The notes beneath the pieces were generated by a model. It searched no databases, was not told the origin of the DNA, and saw only the letters and a list, made by a program, of their open reading frames with translations. Position numbers and translations under genes: made by a program. A stretch of DNA of 64,000 nucleotides from CAZIVP01 sp964542915. Its GTDB lineage: Bacteria > Calditrichota > Calditrichia > Calditrichales > Calditrichaceae. Location of the stretch: positions 62,001 to 126,000 of the forward strand of contig CAZIVP010000005.1 in the NCBI GenBank assembly GCA_964542915.1, read 5' to 3'. Positions 6,907-15,723 of the stretch are shown in pieces; the first letter of the stretch is position 1, and each line of letters opens with the position of its first letter.

Positions 6907-9423
6907 TTATTTGATCAAAAACATCTTGCGCGTCAGCGTTGGTCCTTTGTCCGTACTCAGCCTGTAGATGTAAACGCCGCTGGCCATGCCGGCGCCGTCA
7001 AAGACCACTTCGTGTACGCCGGCTTTACGGTAACCGTTGATCGCCGTTTGTACTTTTTGGCCGTTGACATCGAAGATCTCCAGCCGCACACGGGCGTCGT
7101 CCGGCATTTCAAAGGTGATGTGCGTGATGGGATTGAAGGGATTGGGGTAATTTTGCTCCAACCTGTATTGCCGGGGCGCGTTTTCGGTTATTGGCTCAAT
7201 GCTTGTAGGCGCCGTGCGTATCGCCCGTAAATCGTCGAAGAAAACGGCGCCGCTTTGCGCACCGTTATCGGCATAGGTTAATTGAAAGCTGTCAATAATC
7301 AGATCACCATCCAATACGCCGTTGGGCGTCCGCGCCCAGCCATGCACCGGATCTTCCGACAGGTTCCATTGCACGCGTTTCCAGCCGATCCAGTCGACGG
7401 TGTACCAGGAACTGGCTTCCAGGTCGTTATTGTCGTCCTGGACCACAAAACGGAATTGGTTACCGGAGCCGTCGCCAAACAGAAACACCTCAAGGATTTG
7501 CTGAGCGTTAAACGTCACATTTTTGGGTGCGCCGCCGCCAAGATATTCACGAATAAGATGCGATCCGCTGCCCGTATCCCAGCCGTAAGAAAGTTTCATG
7601 GCCTGCGCACTCGCCGTAAGAAGATTAACGGTAACGGCATCCGCCGTCCGCGCCGTTTCATCCGGGACATATCCAACCGTGCTGCCGCTTTGCTCCGGAT
7701 GCCACCAGGCGTCCAATCCGCCGTCAAAATCGTCAATCACCTCAATGTCATCTTCAGCCACCGTGCCCGTATAAAATTGGAACTCGTTTGAGAAGAGCGT
7801 GGCGTTATCATAGATATCTTCGACGCCTTTCAATAGCGTCGCCGTGTACCTCGTATTGGGTTTCAGCGCCTCATCCGGAAAGAATTGCACAACGCTTGTA
7901 TCGTTGACGGTATAATGCTCAACCGTTCCGGTGACGTGTCTATCGGTGTGATCGCGCACCGTGATGGTTGAATCATGAACCGAAGCGTCATCGAGCTTTT
8001 CATCGAACGTAAACGATACAATCGGAAAAAGGCTTAGGTCGCGCTGATTAGCTAACGGCCATTGTTGGCTTATTTGGGGAGGATCGGTGTCTTCTGGAGC
8101 GGTCGTAAATGTAAACTGGTAGCTTCCGCCTCCCTGACCGTCGTTATCGCCGTCGAATTTATGCCCGTATGTATCTTCCGCAGCTGCGCCAACGGTGATG
8201 GTATATTCCGTGAGAAAATCAAGTTGATTTCTGGAAAACACAATCTGGGTATGATTTTCATTCCACAGCCAATCAAGTCCTTCGATTGCAGGCGTTACAG
8301 TTATAGCCTGCTCCGTTGAATCGGGATTCATGGGACGGCTGAAGTAGATGCGCACATAACCGCTCATGCTTGCGCGTTCTTCATTGTGGACGGGATCGGT
8401 CTTTGTGACATAGGGCGGTTGTGAAGAGACCAGATTAAAATCGAGGAACGTCATATCGTCCGCTTCTACAGCAACCCTTTCCGTATCCTCATAGTATCCT
8501 TGCTTGTTAACATAAACATCGAGTGTATCGCCATGAGGCAAATCTTCCAAATAATAAAATCCGTTACGCAGTTGTTCGGGATCGTCCGAATACTTGTTGA
8601 AGAGCGATTCATAAGAGTCGGTCGTATAGGTTTGCGCTCCGATCGTCACTTCAACGCCGTTCAAAAGTTTACCGCTCTCCAGGTCCCGGATGAATCCCGT
8701 TACTATGCCGTAAGGCGGCCGCTCGATTTCGTGGAATTCGAGTATGGACCAGAAGGCCGATTGCGCCTCCAGCCGTTTCCATTCGGCGTTGAAATTACGC
8801 ATCTGTTGGGTTGGATTGGTGTGAAATCCACCCTCGCTTAAGATGGAAGCCATGATCGTCTCGCGGTTTACGTGAAGATACGGATATTGTCTCGAATGGT
8901 TATCCGGAAAACCGTAATAAAACGTTCGGTCGGCATAATTGCCCCGGGTGGGAATACGCATGTGATTGGGCAGATTCATATCCATAATATCGCCCATGCG
9001 CTTACCGCCTTTGGGATCTTTTTCAACCGTTTGACCATCTTTACGCCAGCCGCCGTAAAGAAACAGGGTACTATTGTATTGCGAAGCGCCGGCATCGCTG
9101 TGGATGGAATAGTAAAAATCGGCATTAACCTGATTGGCATGATCGGAACGCTGCGACAGCGTTACATAGACCTCGTCATTTTCGCGGCTCATATAGACGG
9201 TGCCGATATCCGTTCGTTCTTCTAACATATCGCGTAAAGCCAATCCCACCCGTAAAACTTTTTCTGCTTCGGAATAATTGTATAATCCCATATTTTCCGT
9301 TTGGGAATGGCCTGGATCGAGGTAAATCGTCCAGCCCTGCAGGCCGCTCACCTGGGCATGCAATGATATATTCAAACCGACAAAGGCGGCTAAAAGCGTA
9401 CTGACAAAAAGTATTCGTTTCAT
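6907..9423 (-). CDS. Secreted N-acetylmuramoyl-L-alanine amidase (Amidase_3) with Ig-like domains and T9SS sorting domain
   Basis: A signal peptide (residues 1-23, ending LHAQ) precedes an Amidase_3 catalytic domain: zinc ligand H39 in YLDPGH, acidic residues of YSEAEK, then SIHSDAG and the catalytic-type glutamate in LSEGGFHTN near residue 198. It would cut the bond between muramic acid and L-alanine in peptidoglycan. After it come a carboxypeptidase-regulatory-like domain (about 240-320), two SbsA/Big_5-type Ig-like domains (about 335-550), a beta-sandwich with VFLFGDGSGNQFRF (about 560-745) and a T9SS-type C-terminal domain with NYPNPFNP. The Big_5 plus beta-sandwich tail recurs in the GHL10 protein at 48.4-51.5 kb. 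The start has GAGGATGAATT before ATG. Role in wall remodelling or attack on other cells is not decided by sequence. Confidence 0.88.
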   Translation of the reverse strand: MKRILFVSTLLAAFVGLNISLHAQVSGLQGWTIYLDPGHSQTENMGLYNYSEAEKVLRVGLALRDMLEERTDIGTVYMSRENDEVYVTLSQRSDHANQVNADFYYSIHSDAGASQYNSTLFLYGGWRKDGQTVEKDPKGGKRMGDIMDMNLPNHMRIPTRGNYADRTFYYGFPDNHSRQYPYLHVNRETIMASILSEGGFHTNPTQQMRNFNAEWKRLEAQSAFWSILEFHEIERPPYGIVTGFIRDLESGKLLNGVEVTIGAQTYTTDSYESLFNKYSDDPEQLRNGFYYLEDLPHGDTLDVYVNKQGYYEDTERVAVEADDMTFLDFNLVSSQPPYVTKTDPVHNEERASMSGYVRIYFSRPMNPDSTEQAITVTPAIEGLDWLWNENHTQIVFSRNQLDFLTEYTITVGAAAEDTYGHKFDGDNDGQGGGSYQFTFTTAPEDTDPPQISQQWPLANQRDLSLFPIVSFTFDEKLDDASVHDSTITVRDHTDRHVTGTVEHYTVNDTSVVQFFPDEALKPNTRYTATLLKGVEDIYDNATLFSNEFQFYTGTVAEDDIEVIDDFDGGLDAWWHPEQSGSTVGYVPDETARTADAVTVNLLTASAQAMKLSYGWDTGSGSHLIREYLGGGAPKNVTFNAQQILEVFLFGDGSGNQFRFVVQDDNNDLEASSWYTVDWIGWKRVQWNLSEDPVHGWARTPNGVLDGDLIIDSFQLTYADNGAQSGAVFFDDLRAIRTAPTSIEPITENAPRQYRLEQNYPNPFNPITHITFEMPDDARVRLEIFDVNGQKVQTAINGYRKAGVHEVVFDGAGMASGVYIYRLSTDKGPTLTRKMFLIK

Positions 9424-9459
9424 AATTCATCCTCATTAAACACGAAATAAGTCCATTTA

Positions 9460-10443
9460 TTAGTAAACGACCTCAATAATATAGATCGATCCGTCATTTA
9501 ACGCGTCGCATGCAATCCGACCGCCGTCCGGGGACCAGGAGGGATTCATAAATAATTTATCCTGGACATCGGTTAAGCGGGTTTTGCCGCTGCCGTCGGG
9601 CCGAATGGCAAAAATATCGGAGGACGTATATACGTGGCCGTCATCCTCGCTAATCATGTATACAATATATTGCCCGTCCGGCGACCAGTCCGGGCGATGC
9701 CCGCGACCGAGATCGATCACATTACTGCCGTCCGCATTCATGACATACATGTTGCCGCCTACCACTTCGAAAACGACTTTCGAATGATCCGGGGAGGGAC
9801 AGATATTAATATAGTGTTTGGGACCTAACGGTTGCAGGTTCTCCATATCAGAGGCGGCCGTGTTCCACAGCCCGATGCTGCGGTTTGATGAGAATAATTG
9901 TACCCCCTTCTCATCCGTTACGCTTGATTTTAAATCCACCCGATAGGGATTTGAGGTTACTTCCATGCCTTGCCGGGTTTTGACGACAATGTTTTTTCCA
10001 CCGTCCGTCCATTTTGGGATTCCGCTTATACCGCGCTGATAATCCAAAACAATCGACTGGGTTTGATCGATGACGTTGAATATCTTGACGGCAGTATAGC
10101 GGTAGTAGTCCTGGTATTGCGAAACCCGGGCGAGAATTGCTTTTGAATCCGGTGACCAGGAGAAACCGAATCCCGCTCCGTTTTCATCGCTGATCTGTCT
10201 GACCTGCCCGTCTTCCACATCCATTATCCAAATACCTTTATACCTTGGCTTTGTAAAGGCGAGTTTGGAACCGTCCGGTGAAAATTGAGGCGCCATAAAC
10301 GTTTCTCCCCGGCCGCCGGCAATTTTTTTCGGCGTATCAACGACTCTGAGCTCCGTATTCTGACCGTAAATATGCCCGGCCATAAGAAAAAACGCAATAA
10401 CGACGCCGGACTGTATGATTTTTGTTAAGTGCATGTTCATCAT
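9460..10443 (-). CDS. Secreted TolB-like PD40 beta-propeller protein
   Basis: This 327-residue protein has an N-terminal signal peptide (IIQSGVVIAFFLMAGHIYGQ) and repeated PD40/WD40-like units: FSPDGSKLAFT, WSPDSKAILA, PSPDHSKVVF, WSPDGQYIVY and WSPDGGRIAC. Such units form TolB-type beta-propellers, usually for protein contacts in the periplasm. No TolB N-terminal domain or peptidase domain is present, so it is not TolB itself. It lies 36 bases upstream of the amidase gene on the same strand, so the two are probably one operon ending at the terminator near 6.87 kb. A structural or binding role beside the amidase is an inference. Confidence 0.82.
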   Translation of the reverse strand: MMNMHLTKIIQSGVVIAFFLMAGHIYGQNTELRVVDTPKKIAGGRGETFMAPQFSPDGSKLAFTKPRYKGIWIMDVEDGQVRQISDENGAGFGFSWSPDSKAILARVSQYQDYYRYTAVKIFNVIDQTQSIVLDYQRGISGIPKWTDGGKNIVVKTRQGMEVTSNPYRVDLKSSVTDEKGVQLFSSNRSIGLWNTAASDMENLQPLGPKHYINICPSPDHSKVVFEVVGGNMYVMNADGSNVIDLGRGHRPDWSPDGQYIVYMISEDDGHVYTSSDIFAIRPDGSGKTRLTDVQDKLFMNPSWSPDGGRIACDALNDGSIYIIEVVY

Positions 10444-10549
10444 TCTGATTTCCTCTAAATAAATTCCTTGCTTTCATTTGAATTACAACCATTTATAATC
10501 AAAGGGTAACCGTGTAGAATTCCTTATTAAGTAAGTAAAACAGATTTTT

Positions 10550-10580
10550 AAAAAAAAAGCCCCTGCAATGCAAGGGCTTT
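10550..10580 (-). terminator. Rho-independent terminator after the DHOD-like gene
   Basis: Read on the minus strand, AAGCCC-TTGCA pairs with TGCA-GGGGCTT and is followed by a run of at least eight T. It lies 23 bases past the stop of the dihydroorotate-dehydrogenase-like gene. Confidence 0.85.
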
Positions 10581-10602
10581 CCACCAACCAAGGAGTCGCC
10601 AA

Positions 10603-11595
10603 TTATTTATAACTCTGCAGGGTTTTCATGTAATTGGCGCGTTCATATGCCGAGGGTTCCGCAATCGATTGGTAACTCATGCTTCCGCGCATCTGCTTTA
10701 CCGAGACGTATTCGTTTTCTTCCATCCAGTATTCCATATCTTTCAGAATCATTTTCAGATGTTCGGGTCCTTTTTGTAACAATACGGAGGCCATCATGGC
10801 CACATCGGCCCCGGCCATAATGCTCTTTAAAACATCGCGTCCCGTATGGATGCCGCTGGTTGCGGCCAAACTGGCCTTCACGTTGCCATACAAAATGGCC
10901 AGCCAGCGCAGCGGCAAGCGCAACTCATATTCAGTGCTGAATTTAATATCGGGAATTACTTCCAGATCCTCTAGATTGATGTCCGGTTGGTAAAAGCGGT
11001 TAAAAAGCACCAACCCGTCCGCTCCGGCAGCCGCCAGTTTTTTTGCCATATTGGCAAAGGCGCTGAAATAGGGACTGAGCTTAATCGAAACCGGGATAGA
11101 TACATGGCTCTTGACGGTTTTCAAATCTTCCAGATACATATTTTCCACCTGTTCCGCCGTCATGTTGAAATCGGTCGGAATATAATAGATATTCAATTCC
11201 AGTGCATCGGCGCCCGCTTCCTCCATTTCTTTGGCGTACTTCATCCAACCGCCTGCGGAAACTCCGTTCAAACTTCCGATCACCGGTATATCCACCGATT
11301 TTTTTATGGCCCGAATTCTTTCCAGATATTCTTCCGCTTCCAGATTGGCAAACGCTTCAGGTTCCGGGAAATAACTCAGGGCTTCGCCAAAGCTTTCCGT
11401 TCCCTGCGTCAGGTAGGTATCCAGTTCCTGGTTTTCACGCATGATCTGTTCCTCGAACAAAGAATACATCACAATGGCGGAAGCGCCCGAATCTTCCAGA
11501 CGTTTAACCGTATCCAGAGACTGGGACAACGGCGAAGCCGAAGGTACGATCGGATTTTTTAAGGAAAGTCCGAGATAATTGGTACTTAAATCCAT
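10603..11595 (-). CDS. Dihydroorotate-dehydrogenase-like FMN oxidoreductase
   Basis: This 330-residue TIM-barrel flavoprotein opens with MDLSTNYLGLSLKNPIVPSA, as in the 'DHOD-like' family often found beside pyruvate:ferredoxin oxidoreductase genes. FMN-site features include IPVIGSLNGVSAGGW, ALELNIYYIP, IPVSIKLSPYFS and TSGIHTGRDVLKSIMAGAD. The classical PyrD catalytic Ser/Cys loop is not obvious, so an electron-transfer or other dehydrogenase function is as likely as pyrimidine synthesis. No pyrimidine genes are nearby. The ATG at 11595 has AGAGGAAAC upstream. It follows the PFOR gene by 69 bases, with a strong hairpin in between. Confidence 0.85.
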   Translation of the reverse strand: MDLSTNYLGLSLKNPIVPSASPLSQSLDTVKRLEDSGASAIVMYSLFEEQIMRENQELDTYLTQGTESFGEALSYFPEPEAFANLEAEEYLERIRAIKKSVDIPVIGSLNGVSAGGWMKYAKEMEEAGADALELNIYYIPTDFNMTAEQVENMYLEDLKTVKSHVSIPVSIKLSPYFSAFANMAKKLAAAGADGLVLFNRFYQPDINLEDLEVIPDIKFSTEYELRLPLRWLAILYGNVKASLAATSGIHTGRDVLKSIMAGADVAMMASVLLQKGPEHLKMILKDMEYWMEENEYVSVKQMRGSMSYQSIAEPSAYERANYMKTLQSYK

Positions 11596-11622
11596 ATCCG
11601 TTTCCTCTTGTTAGGATTACAA

Positions 11623-11650
11623 ACGGACGCCGCTGTAATGCGGCGTCCGT
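11623..11650. terminator. 11-bp perfect hairpin between PFOR and DHOD-like genes
   Basis: ACGGACGCCGC and GCGGCGTCCGT form an 11-bp perfect stem with a 6-base loop, 14 bases after the PFOR stop. On the minus (gene) strand only TTTG follows, a weak U-tract, while the plus strand has TTTTATGGTTTTTATTT. It may partly terminate PFOR transcription, or act as a processing/stability hairpin that sets PFOR above the DHOD-like gene. Confidence 0.6.
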
Positions 11651-11664
11651 TTTATGGTTTTTAT

Positions 11665-14600
11665 TTATTGATTTCCGTCTGAATAATCCAGTTTACTCAG
11701 ATTCTCATAGCGGCGCCAATTATCTTCAACCTGTTGCTGGGCGTATTCCAGGTATTGTTTGGCCGCCTGTGGATTCATCTTGCTGACCATATTGAACCGG
11801 GTTTCATTGTACATGTATTCCTGAATCGGTTTCTTAGGCCGTTTGGAATCCAGCGTCAACGGATTTTTGCCTTCTTTGATCAGTTCCGGATTGTAGCGGA
11901 ACATGATCCAGTGTCCCGTATCGACAGCCATTTTTTGTTGTTCCATCCCGTACTTCAGATCGTAGCCGTGTGCGATACAATGGCTGTATGCGATGATGAG
12001 CGACGGTCCGGGATAGCGTTCGGCTTCGATGAATGCCTTGAGCGTTTGCGTATCGTTGGAGCCCATAGCCACGCGCGCCACATAGACATTGCCGTAGGAG
12101 AGGGCCTGCATGCCCAGATCTTTTTTGGCGCTGGGTTTACCGCCTGCGGCGAATTTAGCAACCGCGCCGGTAGGCGTTGCTTTAGACATCTGGCCGCCGG
12201 TGTTGGAATAAACTTCCGTATCCAAAACCAGAATGTTGACATCGCGGCCCGATGCGATCACGTGGTCAAGACCTCCGTAACCGATATCGTAAGCCCAGCC
12301 GTCGCCGCCCATAATCCATACGCTCTTTTTAACCAGATAATCGGCAAGACTACGTAGTCGTTCTACCTCGCTATCACCGTTCATTTTATCCAGTTGTTTT
12401 TTAAGGGATTGCACCCGCTCACGCTGTTCTGCGATGTCGGCTTCATCTCTTTGTTCGGCGTTTAAAATGGCCTCCACCAGGTCGCCGTCCAGCTTGTCTT
12501 TCATTTTTTTCAAGAGCTCCCGGGCCTGTGTTTTGTGCTTATCGATCGTCAGGCGGAATCCCAAACCAAATTCGGAATTATCTTCAAACAGTGAATTGGA
12601 CCAGGAAGGCCCGCGACCGTCTTTATCGACCGCCCAAGGCGTCGTCGGTAAATTACCGCCGTAAATCGACGAACAACCGGTGGCGTTTGCAACGATCATA
12701 CGGTCGCCGAACAGTTGCGATGCAAGTTTTACGTAAGGCGTTTCGCCGCATCCCGGACAAGCGCCTGAAAATTCGAACAAGGGCCTCAGGAATTGCGATC
12801 CTTTCACCGTATCGACGCGCAATTCGGAACGGTCGTTATCCGGTAATTTCAGGAAGAAATCCCAGTTTTCGCGTTCCTGCTCGCGGATGGGAATTTGCGG
12901 CGCCATATTGATGGCCTTTTTTCCGGTTTCCTGCTTGTTTTTAACAGGGCAGACTTCCACACACAACTCGCAACCGGTACAATCTTCAACGGCTACCTGC
13001 AAGGTGTACATATAGCCTTCGGGCCACTCTTTGCCGCGCGCTTTTACCGCTTTGAAAGAGGACGGCGCATCGGAAAGGAGCTTGCCGTCGTAGGCCTTTG
13101 CACGGATAACACTATGGGGACAGACATTCACACATTTATTACACTGAATGCAGATATCTTCATCCCAGACCGGCACCTCCAAAGCCACATTGCGTTTCTC
13201 CCACTGCGTTGTTGCGCTGGGGAAGGTTCCGTCGTCTGGCATTTTGCTTACCGGCAGATCGTCGCCTTTACCTGCGATAATCGTTGCCGTAACGTCTTTT
13301 ACAAAATCCGGAGCTTCCTCCGGTACCGGCGGTTTCATTTCCGAGGTGCTGGTTACCTTATCAGGAACCTTAATTTCGTGCAGGTTGTCCAAAGTCTGAT
13401 CTACCGCGTTAAAGTTCATCTGTACGATTTTTTCGCCTTTTTTGCCGTAAGTCTTCTGGATGGCGTCTTTAATTTTAGCAATCGCTTCATCGCGCGGCAG
13501 CACACCGGAAATGGCGAAGAAACAGGTCTGCATGATGGTATTGATCCGCACGCCCATACCGGTGTCTTTGGCGACCTGGTAAGCATCGATCACAAAGAAC
13601 TTTAATTTCTTATTAATGATCTCTTCCTGAACTTTCCTCGGAAGCTTATCCCAGGTCTCGTCCTTACTGAACGGACTGTTCAAAAGGAAGGTGGCGCCTT
13701 CTTCTGCATTTTCCAGCACGTCCATTTTTTCGAGGAAAACGAACTGGTGGCAGGCCACAAAATTGGCTTTGGTAATCAGATAGGTGGAATGGATCGGATT
13801 TTTTCCGAAGCGCAGATGTGAAATGGTCATGGAACCGGATTTCTTGGAGTCGTACACAAAATAACCCTGCGCAAAATTCTCCGTTTCCTCTCCGATAATT
13901 TTGATCGAATTTTTATTGGCGCCAACGGTACCGTCTGCGCCCAGGCCGTAAAACATACCTCGCACCACATCCTTGCCTTCGGTTACATAGGATTTGTCAA
14001 ACGCCAGGCTGGTGTTGGTTACATCGTCGTTGATGCCTATGGTAAAGTGATTTTTCGGTTTGTCTTTTGCCAGTTCATCGAAAACAGCTTTAACCATTGC
14101 GGGCGTGAATTCCTTGGAAGAAAGACCGTAGCGACCTCCGATTATTTTCGGAAATGTTTTGGTGGGCATTGTTCCGTCGGCCATGGTTTCTGTAAAGGCC
14201 GTCAATATATCCTGATATAACGGTTCACCCGCGGCACCCGGTTCTTTGGTGCGGTCCAGCGCTGCGATCGCCTTGGTGGTTTTCGGCATTACCTGCATCA
14301 GATGTTCCACCGAAAACGGACGATACAGGCGCACTTTAATTGCGCCGACCTTTTCGCCCTGTTCAACCATATATTCCACTGCTTCGTGAGCGGTTTCCGC
14401 GCCGGATCCCATTAAAATGATCACCCGCTCGGCTTCCGGATGCCCCACATAATCAAACAGTTTGTATTGCCGGCCGGTCCTTTCTGCAAATCGGTTCATC
14501 GTTTCCTCTACAATATGCGGCGCTTTCTGGTAATAGCGATTAACCGTTTCGCGGCCCTGAAAGAAAACATCGGGATTCTGAGCCGTTCCGCGTATGAATG

Positions 14601-15237
14601 GATTATCGGGCGTCATGGCGCGTCTGCGATGTTCGTAAACCCACTCGTCATCAATCATGGCGCGCATATCATCGAGCTGCAGTTGTTCGATCTTCTGAAC
14701 CTCATGGGAAGAACGGAAGCCGTCGAAAAAGTGCAGAAACGGAAGCCGTGATTGCAATGAAGCCGCCTGTGCGATCAGGGCAAAGTCGTGGATTTCCTGA
14801 ATGGAATTGGCCGCCAACAAGGCAAAACCCGTTTGCCGCACGGCCATAACATCGGTATGATCGCCGAAAATAGACAAGGCCTGAGCTGCAACGGAACGGG
14901 CCGAAACATGAAAAACCGTCGGCGATAATTCACCGGCAATTTTATACATATTGGGGATCATTAATAACAACCCCTGAGAAGCGGTAAACGTCGTGGTTAA
15001 CGCACCCGATTGCAATGCGCCGTGTACGGCGCCGGAGGCACCGCCCTCGCTCTGCATTTCGGTAACATCGGGCAGAGTACCCCAAATATTGGTATCACCC
15101 TTCGCCGATAACTCATCGGCCAATTCGCCCATGGGCGATGAAGGGGTGATGGGATAGATGGCAATAACCTCATTCACCTTGTGCGCAACCGAGGCGGCCG
15201 CTTCATTACCATCGATAGTTACCATCTTTCGTTGCAT
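11665..15237 (-). CDS. nifJ: Pyruvate:ferredoxin (flavodoxin) oxidoreductase, single-chain
   Basis: This 1190-residue enzyme has the usual length of homodimeric PFOR. It converts pyruvate and CoA to acetyl-CoA and CO2 and passes electrons to ferredoxin or flavodoxin. The pyrimidine-binding domain opens with GNEAAASVAHKVNEVIAIYP. Two [4Fe-4S] motifs lie at about 690-705 (CIQCNKCVNVCP) and 750-762 (CTGCELCVEVCP). The proximal cluster cysteines are in GACPGCGETPY (about 823), and the TPP/Mg site is GDGWAYDIGYGG with VLDTEVYSNTGGQMSKATPT. A C-terminal extension is present. GAGGGAG precedes the ATG. It points to an anaerobic or facultative central metabolism. Symbol follows the nifJ/por naming for this family. 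Confidence 0.97.
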   Translation of the reverse strand: MQRKMVTIDGNEAAASVAHKVNEVIAIYPITPSSPMGELADELSAKGDTNIWGTLPDVTEMQSEGGASGAVHGALQSGALTTTFTASQGLLLMIPNMYKIAGELSPTVFHVSARSVAAQALSIFGDHTDVMAVRQTGFALLAANSIQEIHDFALIAQAASLQSRLPFLHFFDGFRSSHEVQKIEQLQLDDMRAMIDDEWVYEHRRRAMTPDNPFIRGTAQNPDVFFQGRETVNRYYQKAPHIVEETMNRFAERTGRQYKLFDYVGHPEAERVIILMGSGAETAHEAVEYMVEQGEKVGAIKVRLYRPFSVEHLMQVMPKTTKAIAALDRTKEPGAAGEPLYQDILTAFTETMADGTMPTKTFPKIIGGRYGLSSKEFTPAMVKAVFDELAKDKPKNHFTIGINDDVTNTSLAFDKSYVTEGKDVVRGMFYGLGADGTVGANKNSIKIIGEETENFAQGYFVYDSKKSGSMTISHLRFGKNPIHSTYLITKANFVACHQFVFLEKMDVLENAEEGATFLLNSPFSKDETWDKLPRKVQEEIINKKLKFFVIDAYQVAKDTGMGVRINTIMQTCFFAISGVLPRDEAIAKIKDAIQKTYGKKGEKIVQMNFNAVDQTLDNLHEIKVPDKVTSTSEMKPPVPEEAPDFVKDVTATIIAGKGDDLPVSKMPDDGTFPSATTQWEKRNVALEVPVWDEDICIQCNKCVNVCPHSVIRAKAYDGKLLSDAPSSFKAVKARGKEWPEGYMYTLQVAVEDCTGCELCVEVCPVKNKQETGKKAINMAPQIPIREQERENWDFFLKLPDNDRSELRVDTVKGSQFLRPLFEFSGACPGCGETPYVKLASQLFGDRMIVANATGCSSIYGGNLPTTPWAVDKDGRGPSWSNSLFEDNSEFGLGFRLTIDKHKTQARELLKKMKDKLDGDLVEAILNAEQRDEADIAEQRERVQSLKKQLDKMNGDSEVERLRSLADYLVKKSVWIMGGDGWAYDIGYGGLDHVIASGRDVNILVLDTEVYSNTGGQMSKATPTGAVAKFAAGGKPSAKKDLGMQALSYGNVYVARVAMGSNDTQTLKAFIEAERYPGPSLIIAYSHCIAHGYDLKYGMEQQKMAVDTGHWIMFRYNPELIKEGKNPLTLDSKRPKKPIQEYMYNETRFNMVSKMNPQAAKQYLEYAQQQVEDNWRRYENLSKLDYSDGNQ

Positions 15238-15510
15238 AAAAAACTCCCTCTTTACATTAAATGATCATTGACGTTTTCAAATCATCAACGACCGATCTCA
15301 GTCTGCACTCAATCGATCAACACGCATTTAAACATGCACCTAATGGATCGGCCGTGATTTCATTATGAATTCTTTCACAATCTTATTATATTTCCCAATG
15401 AATTTCAAATATAAACAAATTATATGCCAAAATAAATCAGACGAATATTTAAAAGATAATCCGTTAATTTTGTTTTAGTTAAGGTTGGAGCTAAAAACAA
15501 CCGCATACCA

Positions 15511-15547
15511 CCTCAACCAAGCGATATTCTTATTCATTGGTTTGAGG
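15511..15547. promoter_or_regulatory. Imperfect inverted repeat in the PFOR/aminotransferase gap
   Basis: CCTCAACCAA (15511-15520) and TTGGTTTGAGG (15537-15547) are complementary apart from one extra base, with a 16-base spacer. It could be a hairpin or a split operator. It is adjacent to the palindrome at 15556, so the two may be parts of one control region. Confidence 0.35.
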
Positions 15548-15555
15548 TTTGCAAG

Positions 15556-15573
15556 ATTCTTAAATTTAAGAAT
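15556..15573. promoter_or_regulatory. 18-bp perfect palindrome, candidate operator
   Basis: ATTCTTAAATTTAAGAAT is an exact palindrome 151 bases before the aminotransferase start and 319 bases before the PFOR start. It is flanked by CAAG on the left and CTTG on the right. Perfect 18-bp symmetry between divergent metabolic genes suggests binding of a dimeric regulator. AT-rich sequence raises the chance of accidental symmetry. Confidence 0.4.
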
Positions 15574-15723
15574 GGCTTGATTGGATAGGTTCAATTGATT
15601 CCATAATTCGCATCGACTATATTATAAGGAATACATTAATACCGGCAAACAGGCTATGCACATTATGGAATCCGATGTCAGACAGAACGGTCTTTATGTA
15701 ACCCCTAAAAAAGGATCTTTATT

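Larger units (their letters stand above)
15238..15723. other. 486-base divergent intergenic region between PFOR and aminotransferase
   Basis: This AT-rich gap holds the promoters of the divergent PFOR and aminotransferase genes. I find no open frame with a convincing ribosome-binding site and no RNA gene. Two symmetric elements stand out and are listed separately at 15511-15547 and 15556-15573. The aminotransferase ribosome-binding site AAAGGAT lies at the right end. Confidence 0.7.

Noticed and set aside
10603..11595. Calling the flavoprotein pyrD
   Set aside because: It follows the DHOD-like pattern but lacks a clear PyrD catalytic loop, and no pyrimidine genes are near.
12895..13605. 236-residue plus-strand frame inside the PFOR gene, and a similar one at 11734-12357
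   Set aside because: Both are antisense to a fully recognisable PFOR and have low-complexity, arginine/phenylalanine-rich translations typical of shadow frames.
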